64,000 nucleotides of DNA from Blastopirellula marina DSM 3645 (GTDB lineage: Bacteria > Planctomycetota > Planctomycetia > Pirellulales > Pirellulaceae): the NCBI RefSeq assembly GCF_000153105.1, contig NZ_CH672377.1:1191395-1255394 (forward strand), in the 5' to 3' direction. The notes under the pieces were generated by a model that made no database searches, was not told the DNA's origin, and saw nothing but the letters and a program-made list of their open reading frames with translations. Shown piece after piece: positions 33,784 to 44,000 of this stretch. The translations under genes and the position numbers were made by a program. The number at the start of each line of letters is the position of its first letter. The stretch's first letter is position 1.

Positions 33784-36700
33784 ATGCTCCCTTCTTTACG
33801 ACTTCTGTTGCTTGTTATCCTAGCCGCACTCGCCCCTTCGATTCTGTTGGCGGACGAACCGTTTATTCCCCGCCGGCAAGCGACGATTCCCGGTCCGGCG
33901 CTCTCGCCGGCAGACGCCGCCGCCAAGATGACGGTTCCCCCAGGTTTCACGGTCGAAGTGGTCGCCGCCGAGCCTGACCTGATTAATCCGGTCGCGATGG
34001 CGTTTGACGATCAGGGGCGGATTTGGGTCACCGAGTCGCTCGAATATCCACGGCACGCACCGGGGCCAGGTCGCGATCGCATCAAAGTGCTGGAAGATAC
34101 CGATCACGATGGCCGCGTCGACAAAACGACAATCTTCGCCGACGGTTTGAATATCCCCTCCGGCATTGCGGTCGGCTTTGGCGGAGTTTGGGTCGCCAAC
34201 GCGCCCGATCTGCTCTTCTACGAAGATACGGACGGCGATTTGAAAGCCGACAAAAAGCATGTGGTCGTCACCGGCTTTGGACGAGCCGACACGCATGAAC
34301 TTCCCAACTCCCTGACCTGGGGCCCCGATGGCGCTCTCTACGGCCTGAACGGCGTCTTCAATCCGTCGCACATTACCCAGCACGGAAAAACGTTCGACTT
34401 TACTTGCGCGATGTTTCGCATCGATCCCCGGACCGAAGAATTTTCGCTCTTCTGCGAAGGAACCAGCAATCCCTGGGGAATCGCGTTCGATCCCGAGGGA
34501 AGCGCCTTTATCAGCGCCTGCGTGATCGATCATCTTTGGCATCTGACCGAAACCGGTTACTACCATCGCCAAGGCGGCCCTTACCCTCCCCATACCTGGA
34601 AAATTGGATCGATCGTCCAGCACAAACACCAGATGGCCGCCTACTGCGGGATCGAATATTTTGACAGCGACGCCTATCCGGCCGAATACCGCGATCGCTT
34701 GTACATGGGAAACATCCACGGCAATTGCATCAACGTCGACGAAGTAACCCGCGACGGCTCGACCTATTTCGGCAAGCCTCATCCCGACTTTGTCACTTCC
34801 AACGACGTTTGGCACATGCCGGTCGATCAAAAGATCGGCCCCGACGGTTGTCTCTATGTTCTCGACTGGTACGATCGCTTCCATTGCTATCAAGACGCAA
34901 TGGCCCATCCGGCCCAAGTCGATCGCTTGAAGGGTCGGCTCTATCGAATTCGGTACGAGGAAACTCCCCGCGCCGCCCCCTTCAATCTGGCGAAAGAAAC
35001 CGACACGCAACTGATCGAGCGACTCTCTAGCGGCAATCGCTTCTATCGCGACCGAGCCCAACGTCTCTTAAGCGAACGTAGTGAGCCGGCGACGATGGCG
35101 CAACTAGCCAAGTTGGCCCAGGACGAATCAGCGCCGCGCAAAACTCGCTTGCACGCCGTGTGGGCGATCGCCGGCGGCAAAGAGCCGTCAGAAGAATTCG
35201 TCTCGTCGCTCCTATCCGACCAAGACCCCACTTTTCGCGCATGGGGCGTACGTATCGCCGGCAATCAGGGGACCGTTTCGCCGCAACTCGCCGCCAAGAT
35301 CGTCGCGATGACGGCGGACAACAGTCCTGACGTTTTGTTGCAAATAGCGATCGCCGCCGGCAAGATTGAGCAGGCGCCGAGCATTCCTACGCTCGCCGCC
35401 GTGTTGGTCAGCGCCGGCGACGACAAGCTGATCCCGCATATCGTCTGGCAAAACCTGTACCCACGACTCGAAACCGAGAGTGGGCAATTTTTTGCACTTC
35501 TGGAGGATCCCAGGTTCGCCAGTGATCCGCAGGTCGCCGCGCTGCTCCCACGGATCATCGATCGCATTCTGGCTGCTCCCAATGTCGAAACCGACAGTAT
35601 CGTCAAGCTGGTAAAATTGGTCGCCGAGACGCCTGCGTTGCGGTCGGCGCTCAGCAATTCGTTAGCGACGCTCGCCGCGCGCGTGCAATCGGGCGAAATC
35701 TCGGGGGATCGCCTCCGCGAAATGCGTTCGCTGCTTGAGCCGGTCATCCAGCCGACTCTGGCCGCCGGCGAGAAGAATCCCGCTTACTTTGACGCCGCCC
35801 TGCTAGCTGTTACCTGGAAGAACGCCGACGCTCAATTAGCGATACGCTCGGTCTATCAGGACCCAGCGGCGCTCGCTGCGAAGCGTTCGGCGGCATTGGC
35901 GGCGCTGGTCGCTTTTGGTGACGAACAGATTGTTCCCGCCGTTCGCGCGGTGCTGGTCGACCGTCAAAAGGCGTCTCGGCTCCTGCAAGCCGATTCGATC
36001 GCCGCCTTGGGGCGACTCGATCAGCCGCAGGTCGCAGAGATGTTGCTCTCCACCTATCCGCAACTAGCGCCGGACCTTCAACCCAAGGTGCTTGAACTGC
36101 TCACGCAACGCGTCGCTTGGAGCAAGCAACTGCTTAACGCGGTCGCCGCCGAAAACATCTCGAAAGACGCGCTGAACATCAATCAAGTTCGCAAACTGCA
36201 AGAGAGCCCGGACCGGGACATGGTCGCCGCCGCGGTCCAATTGTGGGGACAAGTCCGTACGCAACGCAATCCCGAGCGGGAACTGGTCATCGCCGACATG
36301 CGGCGTTTGGTCCACGGACGTGATGGCGATCCGCATGCAGGCGCCGTCGCGTTTCAAAAACTATGCGGCCAATGTCACAAGATCTATGGAAAGGGGCAGG
36401 AAGTCGGACCTGACATCACGACCAACGGTCGCGGCTCGTTCGAGCAACTCCTCTCCAGCGTCTTCGATCCCAGCTTGGTGATCGGTCCCGATTATCAAGG
36501 TCGCATGGTGCTGACCGCGGACGGTCGAACGCTGACCGGATTGATGGTCGAAGACAACGAGCAGCGCGTCGTTCTCAAGTTACAGGGAGGAAAACTCGAA
36601 ACAATTCCGCGAGAGGACGTCGACGCAATTCGCATTAGCAAGTTGTCGCTGATGCCGGAAGGCGTCGAAAAACAACTGAGCGAACAGGAACTGATCGACC

Positions 36701-37335
36701 TGTTCGCCTATCTTTCGCTAACTCGTCCCCCTGGCGATCCGCAGGCCGAATATATCCCCGGCGCCGAGCGAATCGACGTCGACCGGTTGCATCTGCCTGC
36801 GACTCTAGTGAACCAACTCGCGACCGCCGATCTATCCAGCAACACGACCGAGATCGGCAAAGGAGCCCGCGGCGCTGCGACCGATCTGGTCTATCTGCCC
36901 GCGAAAAACGCCTACCTGCGTCCCTCGCAGTGGCACGAAGTCGGCGTCGGCGGCGGCGCCGACTTGGGCGTCGTGTCCGCAACGGCGCCGATTTTCTATC
37001 AGGCCGAGTGGAGTTCACCGATCGCGATTAATCTGATCACCCTCTCCGGCGTTTATCCGAATCAGCCCCAGCCGCAAACCGCGTGGAAAATCGAAGTCCG
37101 CTCGGGAAACCAGTGGCGCTTACTCGATCACGGCGTCGGCGGTTGGTACGACAACGGTCGTTACGTCTGGGGCGCTCCCGGCTCTGCCGAAACGACAATC
37201 GACGGCTTTCGCGTCAGCTTGTACAGCCCTGACGAAAAAACGCCGATCCGCAGCGTCCACTTCCGCGGCGAACCCGGCGTTTCCTGGTTCGTCGGCTCGG
37301 CGCCGGCCGATGTACGGATCGTGAAAGAAAAATAA
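33784..37335 (+). CDS. PVC-type membrane-bound dehydrogenase/HEAT/cytochrome c protein
   Basis: 1183 residues. A signal peptide (LLLLVILAALAPSILLA) is followed by a PVC-type glucose/sorbosone dehydrogenase-like propeller (about residues 45-400, with FDDQGRIWVTESLEYP, GLNIPSGIAVG, LTWGPDGALYGLNGVFN and LDWYDRFHCYQDAM). A HEAT-like helical region (about 400-840) comes next, then a cytochrome c domain with heme motif CGQCH at about 861-865, the PDITTNGRGSFEQLLSSVFDPS segment and axial Met candidates, and a C-terminal beta region from about 990. It is probably a periplasmic electron-transferring sugar dehydrogenase relative. These three-part proteins are characteristic of Planctomycetes and Verrucomicrobia. 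Confidence 0.93.
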   Translation: MLPSLRLLLLVILAALAPSILLADEPFIPRRQATIPGPALSPADAAAKMTVPPGFTVEVVAAEPDLINPVAMAFDDQGRIWVTESLEYPRHAPGPGRDRIKVLEDTDHDGRVDKTTIFADGLNIPSGIAVGFGGVWVANAPDLLFYEDTDGDLKADKKHVVVTGFGRADTHELPNSLTWGPDGALYGLNGVFNPSHITQHGKTFDFTCAMFRIDPRTEEFSLFCEGTSNPWGIAFDPEGSAFISACVIDHLWHLTETGYYHRQGGPYPPHTWKIGSIVQHKHQMAAYCGIEYFDSDAYPAEYRDRLYMGNIHGNCINVDEVTRDGSTYFGKPHPDFVTSNDVWHMPVDQKIGPDGCLYVLDWYDRFHCYQDAMAHPAQVDRLKGRLYRIRYEETPRAAPFNLAKETDTQLIERLSSGNRFYRDRAQRLLSERSEPATMAQLAKLAQDESAPRKTRLHAVWAIAGGKEPSEEFVSSLLSDQDPTFRAWGVRIAGNQGTVSPQLAAKIVAMTADNSPDVLLQIAIAAGKIEQAPSIPTLAAVLVSAGDDKLIPHIVWQNLYPRLETESGQFFALLEDPRFASDPQVAALLPRIIDRILAAPNVETDSIVKLVKLVAETPALRSALSNSLATLAARVQSGEISGDRLREMRSLLEPVIQPTLAAGEKNPAYFDAALLAVTWKNADAQLAIRSVYQDPAALAAKRSAALAALVAFGDEQIVPAVRAVLVDRQKASRLLQADSIAALGRLDQPQVAEMLLSTYPQLAPDLQPKVLELLTQRVAWSKQLLNAVAAENISKDALNINQVRKLQESPDRDMVAAAVQLWGQVRTQRNPERELVIADMRRLVHGRDGDPHAGAVAFQKLCGQCHKIYGKGQEVGPDITTNGRGSFEQLLSSVFDPSLVIGPDYQGRMVLTADGRTLTGLMVEDNEQRVVLKLQGGKLETIPREDVDAIRISKLSLMPEGVEKQLSEQELIDLFAYLSLTRPPGDPQAEYIPGAERIDVDRLHLPATLVNQLATADLSSNTTEIGKGARGAATDLVYLPAKNAYLRPSQWHEVGVGGGADLGVVSATAPIFYQAEWSSPIAINLITLSGVYPNQPQPQTAWKIEVRSGNQWRLLDHGVGGWYDNGRYVWGAPGSAETTIDGFRVSLYSPDEKTPIRSVHFRGEPGVSWFVGSAPADVRIVKEK

Positions 37336-37549
37336 CCAAACAGCGACGTTCGATCTTTAGCCGCAAAAGATTTTTGCACCCGATTTTTCGAGCATCTCCA
37401 CCGTATCGAGGAATCGCTCCAGAATTTCGTCGAAAGTCCAGCGATGAACGTTACAATGCGCCGCAAGGCGATACTCCGTGCGTCGACTGGTCGATTTGTT
37501 CGTACAAATCGCGCGTCGGTCGCACCACAACGATAACCGCTGGCAACCC

Positions 37550-38365
37550 ATGCTGATTCAAGTTGGCTACGAGATCGCTTTTGAATCGCCGCAACCCGCG
37601 CCGATGTTGACGATGCTCTATCTGCATCCGTCGCGCGAGATGACGACGAAACAGCCGGATCGTCTGGTCGTGACTCCCCGTGTGCCGATCTTTGAATACT
37701 ACGATCTCTTCGGCAATCGTTGCGGTCGACTGGTCGCACCAGCTGGTCGGATCGTCTTTCGCAATCAAGCGTTGGTCGAAGATTGCGGCTTGCCCGATCT
37801 GCAAGCTCCTCAAGCGATGCAGGCGCAGGTCCAAGACTTGCCGTCCGACGTGTTACTGTATCTTTTGGCCAGTCGCTACTGCGAAGTCGATAGCGAGTTG
37901 AAAGATCTCGCTTGGTCGCTATTCGGCACGACGCCGCCCGGCTGGCCGCGCGTGCAGGCAATTTGCGACTTTGTGCACAACCATATTCGTTTCGACTATT
38001 CACAGGCCCGCGCCAATCGCACGGCGCTGGAAGCGTATCGCGAGCAAGTCGGCGTTTGCCGCGACTATATGCATCTGGCCGTCACCTTTTGTCGTAACTG
38101 CAACATTCCGGCGCGCTACTGCACCGGCTACCTGGGGGATATCGGCGTTCCGCCCAATGCGGCGCCAATGGACTTTAGCGCCTGGTTCGAGGTCTATCTC
38201 GGCGGTCAGTGGTACGCATTCGATGCGCGAAACAACATTCCGCGCATTGGTCGCGTTTTAATGGCCCGCGGTCGAGATGCGGCCGATGTCGCATTGACCA
38301 CGACGTTCGGAACCAATGAGCTGAAATCGTTTCGCGTTTGGGCGGATGACGTTACTGGAACCTAA
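37550..38365 (+). CDS. transglutaminase-like protein with a replaced catalytic His
   Basis: 271 residues from ATG 37550 (MLIQVGYEIAFESPQPAPML matches the usual start of the family); a GTG at 37478 is the in-frame alternative, closer to a -10-like TACAAT near 37453. N-terminal transglut_N region, then the core: YREQVGVCRDYMHLAVTFCR (Cys of the triad), MDFSAWFEVYLGGQWYAFDARNN (Asp of the triad). The His normally found two or so residues before the W is Ser here. The end GRDAADVALTTTFG is typical. It may be a protease- or amidase-like member or inactive in transglutamination. No signal peptide. Confidence 0.85.
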   Translation: MLIQVGYEIAFESPQPAPMLTMLYLHPSREMTTKQPDRLVVTPRVPIFEYYDLFGNRCGRLVAPAGRIVFRNQALVEDCGLPDLQAPQAMQAQVQDLPSDVLLYLLASRYCEVDSELKDLAWSLFGTTPPGWPRVQAICDFVHNHIRFDYSQARANRTALEAYREQVGVCRDYMHLAVTFCRNCNIPARYCTGYLGDIGVPPNAAPMDFSAWFEVYLGGQWYAFDARNNIPRIGRVLMARGRDAADVALTTTFGTNELKSFRVWADDVTGT

Positions 38366-38388
38366 TTCGTAAGAACATCTGACGCCCC

Positions 38389-39021
38389 TTACTTCTGTGG
38401 GCGACGCACCACGTCGATGCCAAAGTCGCGTCCCAACCCACGATGGCGAGCCAGAATGATCCAGGTCATCGCCAGCGGCTCCAGCAATCGTGACATTTTG
38501 AGTGGTCCCAACTCGATCGGCTCAAAACCAAGCTCCGCCGCTAGTTGGGCGGCGATACGATTAGCGGCTGGATCGTCGCCGGCGTAAAACATCGTCACCC
38601 GGTGATCGCCGTAGTCGGGGTCGGTCATGTTTTTCGCCCCGTTGGTATTCAAAATTTTGACCACCTGAGCCGTCGGCGCCAGCTGGGCGATCTCTTCGCC
38701 CGCCGAGCGATCATATCCCATCGTTAGGTCTGACAGGTCCTGATTGACCGGATTCGTGCAGTCGAGGATTAACTTTCCCGTTAAATCGCCCGCCGATCGG
38801 AGCACCTCCGAGACCGCCGTAAAGGGAATCGCCAGCACGATTACCTCGCACATCCCGGCCGCGCTGACCGGCCCAAGCTTGACGTTCATAGCGGCCGCTT
38901 CTTCCATTCGCTGCGGATCGGCCGGATCTCGCACGCAAAGCGTCACCTGATGACCGTGCTTGGCCCACTGCGGAGCCAATGCCCGTCCAACATTCCCCAT
39001 TCCAATGACGCCGATACGCAT
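38389..39021 (-). CDS. NADP-oxidoreductase, coenzyme F420-dependent type (Fno-like)
   Basis: 210 residues from ATG 39021, which has AAGGAG 6 bases upstream. Rossmann start MRIGVIGMGNVGRALAPQWAKHGHQV is followed by LCVRDPAD, LAIPFTAVSEVL, LILDCTNPVNQ and VKILNTNGAKNM, as in the F420H2:NADP+ oxidoreductase/NADPH-dependent reductase family. Whether it uses F420 or only NADP cannot be told; many bacteria without F420 carry such proteins. The stop is 23 bases from the convergent transglutaminase stop. Confidence 0.87.
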   Translation of the reverse strand: MRIGVIGMGNVGRALAPQWAKHGHQVTLCVRDPADPQRMEEAAAMNVKLGPVSAAGMCEVIVLAIPFTAVSEVLRSAGDLTGKLILDCTNPVNQDLSDLTMGYDRSAGEEIAQLAPTAQVVKILNTNGAKNMTDPDYGDHRVTMFYAGDDPAANRIAAQLAAELGFEPIELGPLKMSRLLEPLAMTWIILARHRGLGRDFGIDVVRRPQK

Positions 39022-39130
39022 TGCAAACTCCTTATTCTTACCGTCGCTTCGAGCAAGCCGAGGCAAGGCCCAAGCCGCAAACGTTGCGCCAACGCAAGAA
39101 TAGAAACGCTCGCAATCAAAAATCGCAGCA

Positions 39131-40762
39131 TTACCGCGGAACAGGTCCGCCGGCGTTCGCAACTCCCCGATTTGCTGGATTGAATACCCAGTAGATGCCG
39201 CCGGGGCCCGAAGCCGATTGCAGCCATTGCCGCTGCGATGCCGGCGTCGGTTGATGCAACAGCGTAAAGATGTCGCAAATGATCGAGTCGTTGTCGCCGT
39301 AATAGGCGTGCCCGATCAAGCTAGTGTCGATCGCTGAAACGTCAATCGTATCGACTCCTTGCACGATCACGATCTCGGGGCGCACATCGCCGGCGCGGGG
39401 ATAGCCGTTTACATTTTTCGAGGCCAACAACGCCAAGTCGTTGGACGAAGCGTACAACGTCACTTGCTTCGAGGCCCGCACAATCTGCGGCGCGATCTCG
39501 TCGCGAAAGATGACCGCATCCACATCGGGAGCCGCTAGCACCACCTGATTGAAGAGCTTCGTCTCGTCTTTCATCTCCGCGGCGATCTCTTCCAGCGCCG
39601 TCCCCATCGCACGATTGCCCATGCTGTGGGCGATCAGGTTAATCGACTCGGCGTCGCTTTGTCGGGCGACCTTCAGCAGAAACTCTTTCAGATGCGAGAC
39701 CGTCCAGAGCGAGTTATCACGATCGGTCGTATAGCCAAACAGATCGGCCTGCGAAGGCCAACTGTAAAACATCGGAACGCCGGTGAATTTCAGGTCGTAC
39801 GACATCTGCGCCGTCCGTCGCGCGGCGTCTTCAAACGAGACGTTGAATCCATGCACAAAGATCAAGACTTCGTGACGCGGCGACTGGGCGACTTTCTCGC
39901 GGAGATCAGCGAAAAACGCTTCTTCTTCCTTGGAGAGCACGTCCAGCAGCACCACATGCTTCTCGGGACGCTCGGTCAATTCTAACCTCAGCAGCGACGG
40001 ACCTTCTAACTGGCCAACTTCATGCACTTCCGGGATGCTGATATGACAAGCGCCAAACTGCAAATCGCCGCGGCCCCCGCTAAACATTTGACTGCCGCTG
40101 GATAGCGCACGTAGTTCTTTCTGATAGTCGAGTCCGGCGTCACGAGCGAGAAACAACGCCAGGCAAACGCCGACAATCGCTAGCACTCCGCCCAGGCGGG
40201 CCAACTGATATTTCCACATCACGCCGAAGAGTACGAGTCCGCCCAGTGCAATCCCGATCGCCGGGTAAAAGTGCCCCAGGATGCCGCTGGAGCCCAACAG
40301 ATCACGATCCGTGCCGTAGAGCACTTCGACCACTTCATAGCCCGGCGTGTCATCCGGGAGGCTCTCTGGCATCATCATGGGGGCCGCCATCATCGACTGG
40401 GGCGCGATCGCTTCGTCGGGCGCCGTCATCTCCGGCGGACGAGCCGCTAGATCCTCGGGCGCAACCATCATTCTTGTGCGGGGAGCCGTCTCGGCTGTGG
40501 ATCGCATCATCATCGGCGATGTGCGCACTTCTGCCGGCGCTTCGGCGGGCGCGACCATCCTCTCGCGCGGAATTTCCACTTCGGCCGGCTCGATCACCGG
40601 AGGCGGCGCCTGATTAGGGGCCGGCATGGTCGCTGAATCTTCTGGCGCCTGCGCCATTTGAGCTTCATCGGGACGTTGCTTCGACGAGTCGAGCGTCAGT
40701 GTCGTCAGCGCCGACACGCCGATAACGGTTGCACCGATTGCCGCAATAATCCGTCGATTCAT
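39131..40762 (-). CDS. DUF900 alpha/beta hydrolase with membrane-anchored low-complexity N-terminus
   Basis: 543 residues. N-terminal hydrophobic segment (residues about 5-25), then a Met/Pro/Ala/Glu-rich linker to about 150 (AETAPRTRMMVAPEDLAARP). Two more hydrophobic segments (about 165-185 and 190-210). The C-terminal half is a DUF900 alpha/beta hydrolase: oxyanion region EVLIFVHGFNVSFEDAARR, nucleophile elbow NLIAHSMGNR (about residue 378), catalytic Asp in PDVDAVIF and His in GHAYYGD. It is probably a membrane-bound lipase- or esterase-like enzyme. Substrate unknown. Monocistronic. Confidence 0.87.
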   Translation of the reverse strand: MNRRIIAAIGATVIGVSALTTLTLDSSKQRPDEAQMAQAPEDSATMPAPNQAPPPVIEPAEVEIPRERMVAPAEAPAEVRTSPMMMRSTAETAPRTRMMVAPEDLAARPPEMTAPDEAIAPQSMMAAPMMMPESLPDDTPGYEVVEVLYGTDRDLLGSSGILGHFYPAIGIALGGLVLFGVMWKYQLARLGGVLAIVGVCLALFLARDAGLDYQKELRALSSGSQMFSGGRGDLQFGACHISIPEVHEVGQLEGPSLLRLELTERPEKHVVLLDVLSKEEEAFFADLREKVAQSPRHEVLIFVHGFNVSFEDAARRTAQMSYDLKFTGVPMFYSWPSQADLFGYTTDRDNSLWTVSHLKEFLLKVARQSDAESINLIAHSMGNRAMGTALEEIAAEMKDETKLFNQVVLAAPDVDAVIFRDEIAPQIVRASKQVTLYASSNDLALLASKNVNGYPRAGDVRPEIVIVQGVDTIDVSAIDTSLIGHAYYGDNDSIICDIFTLLHQPTPASQRQWLQSASGPGGIYWVFNPANRGVANAGGPVPR

Positions 40763-41073
40763 GACGCTCCATTCCTACATCGCTACTTCACTAGACGCAC
40801 TCTTCAAGAGACGTCGGGGGCGTGGATCATAGGATCTTCCCCCTCGCTCGGCCAGATGAATTAGGGGGTTTCGCCGTCGGTTTGTAACGCCAAACCTAGT
40901 CAGTACTTAGCTCGCAAAGCGATTCTCGACCGTGGCCGGCGAATTGCTGGGACAAATTGACAAATTCGACTACGATCAAAAAACCGCCGCCGCCCCACGC
41001 TCGTCTCAATGGGCGGAACCACTTTTCTCACCAGACCGATGCGTCTCGCTCGCCGCGACCCAGGAATCTCATC
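40763..41073 (+). other. intergenic region upstream of the A2M giant
   Basis: 311 bases between divergent genes (DUF900 hydrolase on minus, A2M giant on plus). A TTGACA occurs at 40957-40962 and a -10-like TACGAT at 40971-40976, but their spacing is only 8 bases, so they do not form one standard promoter; TACGAT alone may be a -10 for the A2M gene. No coding sequence or RNA gene is supported. Confidence 0.35.
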
Positions 41074-44000
41074 ATGCACCGCCGGATTCTTTGCTCTGCT
41101 CTCTGGTTACTCCTCCTCTGCCCCGCTATTCTCTTCGCCCAAGAGAACGCCGAAGAAAACAAACCCGCGGTCGCGGCGCCGGAAGCGGAAACTGGCCCCG
41201 CCGCGCAATCGAGCTTGCTGTCCGTTCCCAAGCCGGTTCGTGAAGCGATGCAAGATCGCGACTACGACCGCGCGATCGCAGCCATCGCCAAGGCGATCGC
41301 TGAAAATCAAGGAGATCCGGCCTACCTGACCTATCTGAAGGGGCGCGCCCATTTCTTCGCGAAGCAGTACAAAGAGTCGATCGCTGTCATGACCCAATTG
41401 ACCAAACGCTATCCAGATAGCGCTTGGACGCGCAAGGCCCGCTTTGCAATCGGCGTCGCCTATGCGCGAGCCGGAGACTATCGCGCCGCCGAACTCGCTT
41501 ATCAGGCCGAAGCCGAATATCTGATCTCGCTCCAGCGCAAAGAAGAGATCGCCGCGATCTATCTTGAGTTCGCCGACGCTTTCTTCGCTCCCCCAGCGGA
41601 CGGCAAGCATCCCGATTATCAACGCGCACTTGCGTTCTATCAAAAAGCGGCCGAGATCGGCCCGCTGCGCGAAACCAATACCCGCATCCAACTGCAAATC
41701 GCTCGCTGCTACAAACAGCTGAACAATCCGGGCCAGGCGATCCAACTTTACCAGGCCTTTATCAACGCGAATGACGATGACGTGCTGCTCTTGCCGGCTC
41801 GCTACGAATTGGGCGAAGCGTATCTGCAGTCCGGCAATCGGGTCGAAGCGCGACGCAGCTGGGAAGACTTGCTTTCGCTACACGGCACAGCCAAGTCTAA
41901 ACTCATTCCGTTGGCCGCTTTCCGTCTTTCAGAAACCTATGGAATCCCGAATCCCGGTAACAAAGATGACCTGGAACTAGGAGTCGCGGCGCTGAAGAAG
42001 TTTTTGGCGACCTATCCCGATCATGAGAAAGTCGCGTCCGCCCATCTGCGAATCGTGCAGAGCTTTCTGAATCAAGGGCGAACCGAAGATGCGCTCGCCG
42101 CGGTCGACAACTTTTTGCAGCAAGCAAATCTGGAGAAAAGCGACGAGTACGCGTCGGCCCAATATCTCAAGGGCTTGGCCTTGGCTCGGCAAAAGAAGTT
42201 TGACGACGCGATCGTCGCCTGGCGGACTTATCTGCAACAGCACCCCACCCATGGCCACTGGAGCGAAGCGCAGCGTCAAATCATCAACGCCGAATACGCA
42301 AAAGGACTCGACGCGTTGGAGCGCGAAGATTATGACGCCGCCCGAGCCGCGTGGGGTGAGTTCCTGGTGAAGTACCCGATCGACGAGCGGAACCGCTCGA
42401 TCCAAAACAGCTTTGCCGAAATGCTCTTCGCCCAGAAGAAATATGAAGCAGCGATCGCCGCCTGGCGTCAGGTCGTCTCGAAATACCCACAGACCGAGGA
42501 AGCTTCCATCGCCCAGTATCGCGTCGCGCAAACGCTGGCCGAAAAGCTAAGTCGCTTAGCCGATGCGATGGTCGAATACAAAAAGCTGAACTGGGGTTCG
42601 CAGGCCGGTCCGGCCCAGCAGCAAATCGCGTTGTTATCGAACAAGTCGCTTTCGATCAGCACCGTACGCGTTTATCGTAGTAACGAAACTCCTCGCATCG
42701 GCCTGAAGACGCGCAATCTAGAGTCGGTCAACGTGCAGATTTACAAGGTCGATCTCGAGACCTACTTCCGCAAGATGCACCTAGCGACGGGCGTCGAATC
42801 GCTGGACATCGCGTTGATCGATCCCGATTCGCAGTTTGAGCACCCAGTGGCCGACTACGAGAAGTATCGTCTGTTTTCTCAAAATGTCGATGTTCCGCTG
42901 CCAGGCGAGAACGAGGTCAAAGCCGGCGTGATGGCGGTCACCGTCAGCGGCAAGACCCAAGAATCGACCACGTTGGTGCTGCAAAGCGATCTCGACATGA
43001 TCGTGAAAAGCTCGCGTGACGAGGTCTTCATTTTCACCCAAAACATGCGGACCGGCAAACCTTGGCCCGGCGTCAAGTTGCTCCTCTCCAACGGCAGCGA
43101 AGTTTTCGCCGAAGTCGAAACCGGCGCCGACGGCGTTTACCAGGCCGATCGCAAAGAGTTACGTGATCCGGCCGACTTGCGCGTCTTCGCCATCGCCAAC
43201 GGTCATATCGCGTCAAGTGTCGTCAATCTTAACGGTCTGGGCGTCGCCCAGGGGATTGCCCGCGCTGGCTATCTCTATACGGATCGCCCCGCCTATCGCC
43301 CTGGTCAGTTGGTTCACTTGAAAGGCATCCTTCGCGATGCGGTCAATGACGTCTATGTCGTTCCGACGCAGCGGGACTACAAGCTGGAAGTCTATGACGG
43401 CCGCAACCGACTGGTCATGGAAGAAGAGGTCCAGCTGAACGACTATGGCTCGTTCCATTCGCACCTACTTCTTCCGTCGGCGTCGGCGCTCGGCGACTAT
43501 CGGATCGTCGTCTCCCACGACAAAGTTCGCTACGAAGGCTCGTTCGTCGTCCATGAATATCAACTGCCGTCCGTCTTTTTGACGGCCGAGTCCGATCGCA
43601 ACGTTTACTACCGCGGCGAGAAGATCACCGGCACGATCAAAGCGGCCTATTACTACGGGGCCCCAGTCGCCGGCGCCGAGATTTCCTATTCGCTCAACGG
43701 CGATCGAACGCTGACCGGCACGACCGACGATAAGGGAGAAGTGAAGTTCGAGTTTGAAACGCGTGACTTCCGCCAATCGCAAACGCTTAATTTGGCGGTC
43801 CAGTTGCCGGCCCATTCAACGGCGACGCAGCAGCACTTTTTCCTTTCGGCCCAGGGATATACGATCGCCGCCAAGACGGTTCGCCCTGTCTACTTGGCCG
43901 GTGAAACATTTGAAGTCGATGCGACGGTCAAAGACGCCGAAGGGAAACCGATCGCCCAAGACTTGACGCTGAAGGTCTTTCAATTGCTCGACGCCAAAGG

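Noticed and set aside
40957-40976. TTGACA and TACGAT before the A2M giant as a promoter
   Set aside because: Spacing is 8 bases, too short for a standard -35/-10 pair. A similar layout upstream of the rhodanese gene (TTGGCT 8 bases before TACGAT) was noted but two examples are not enough.
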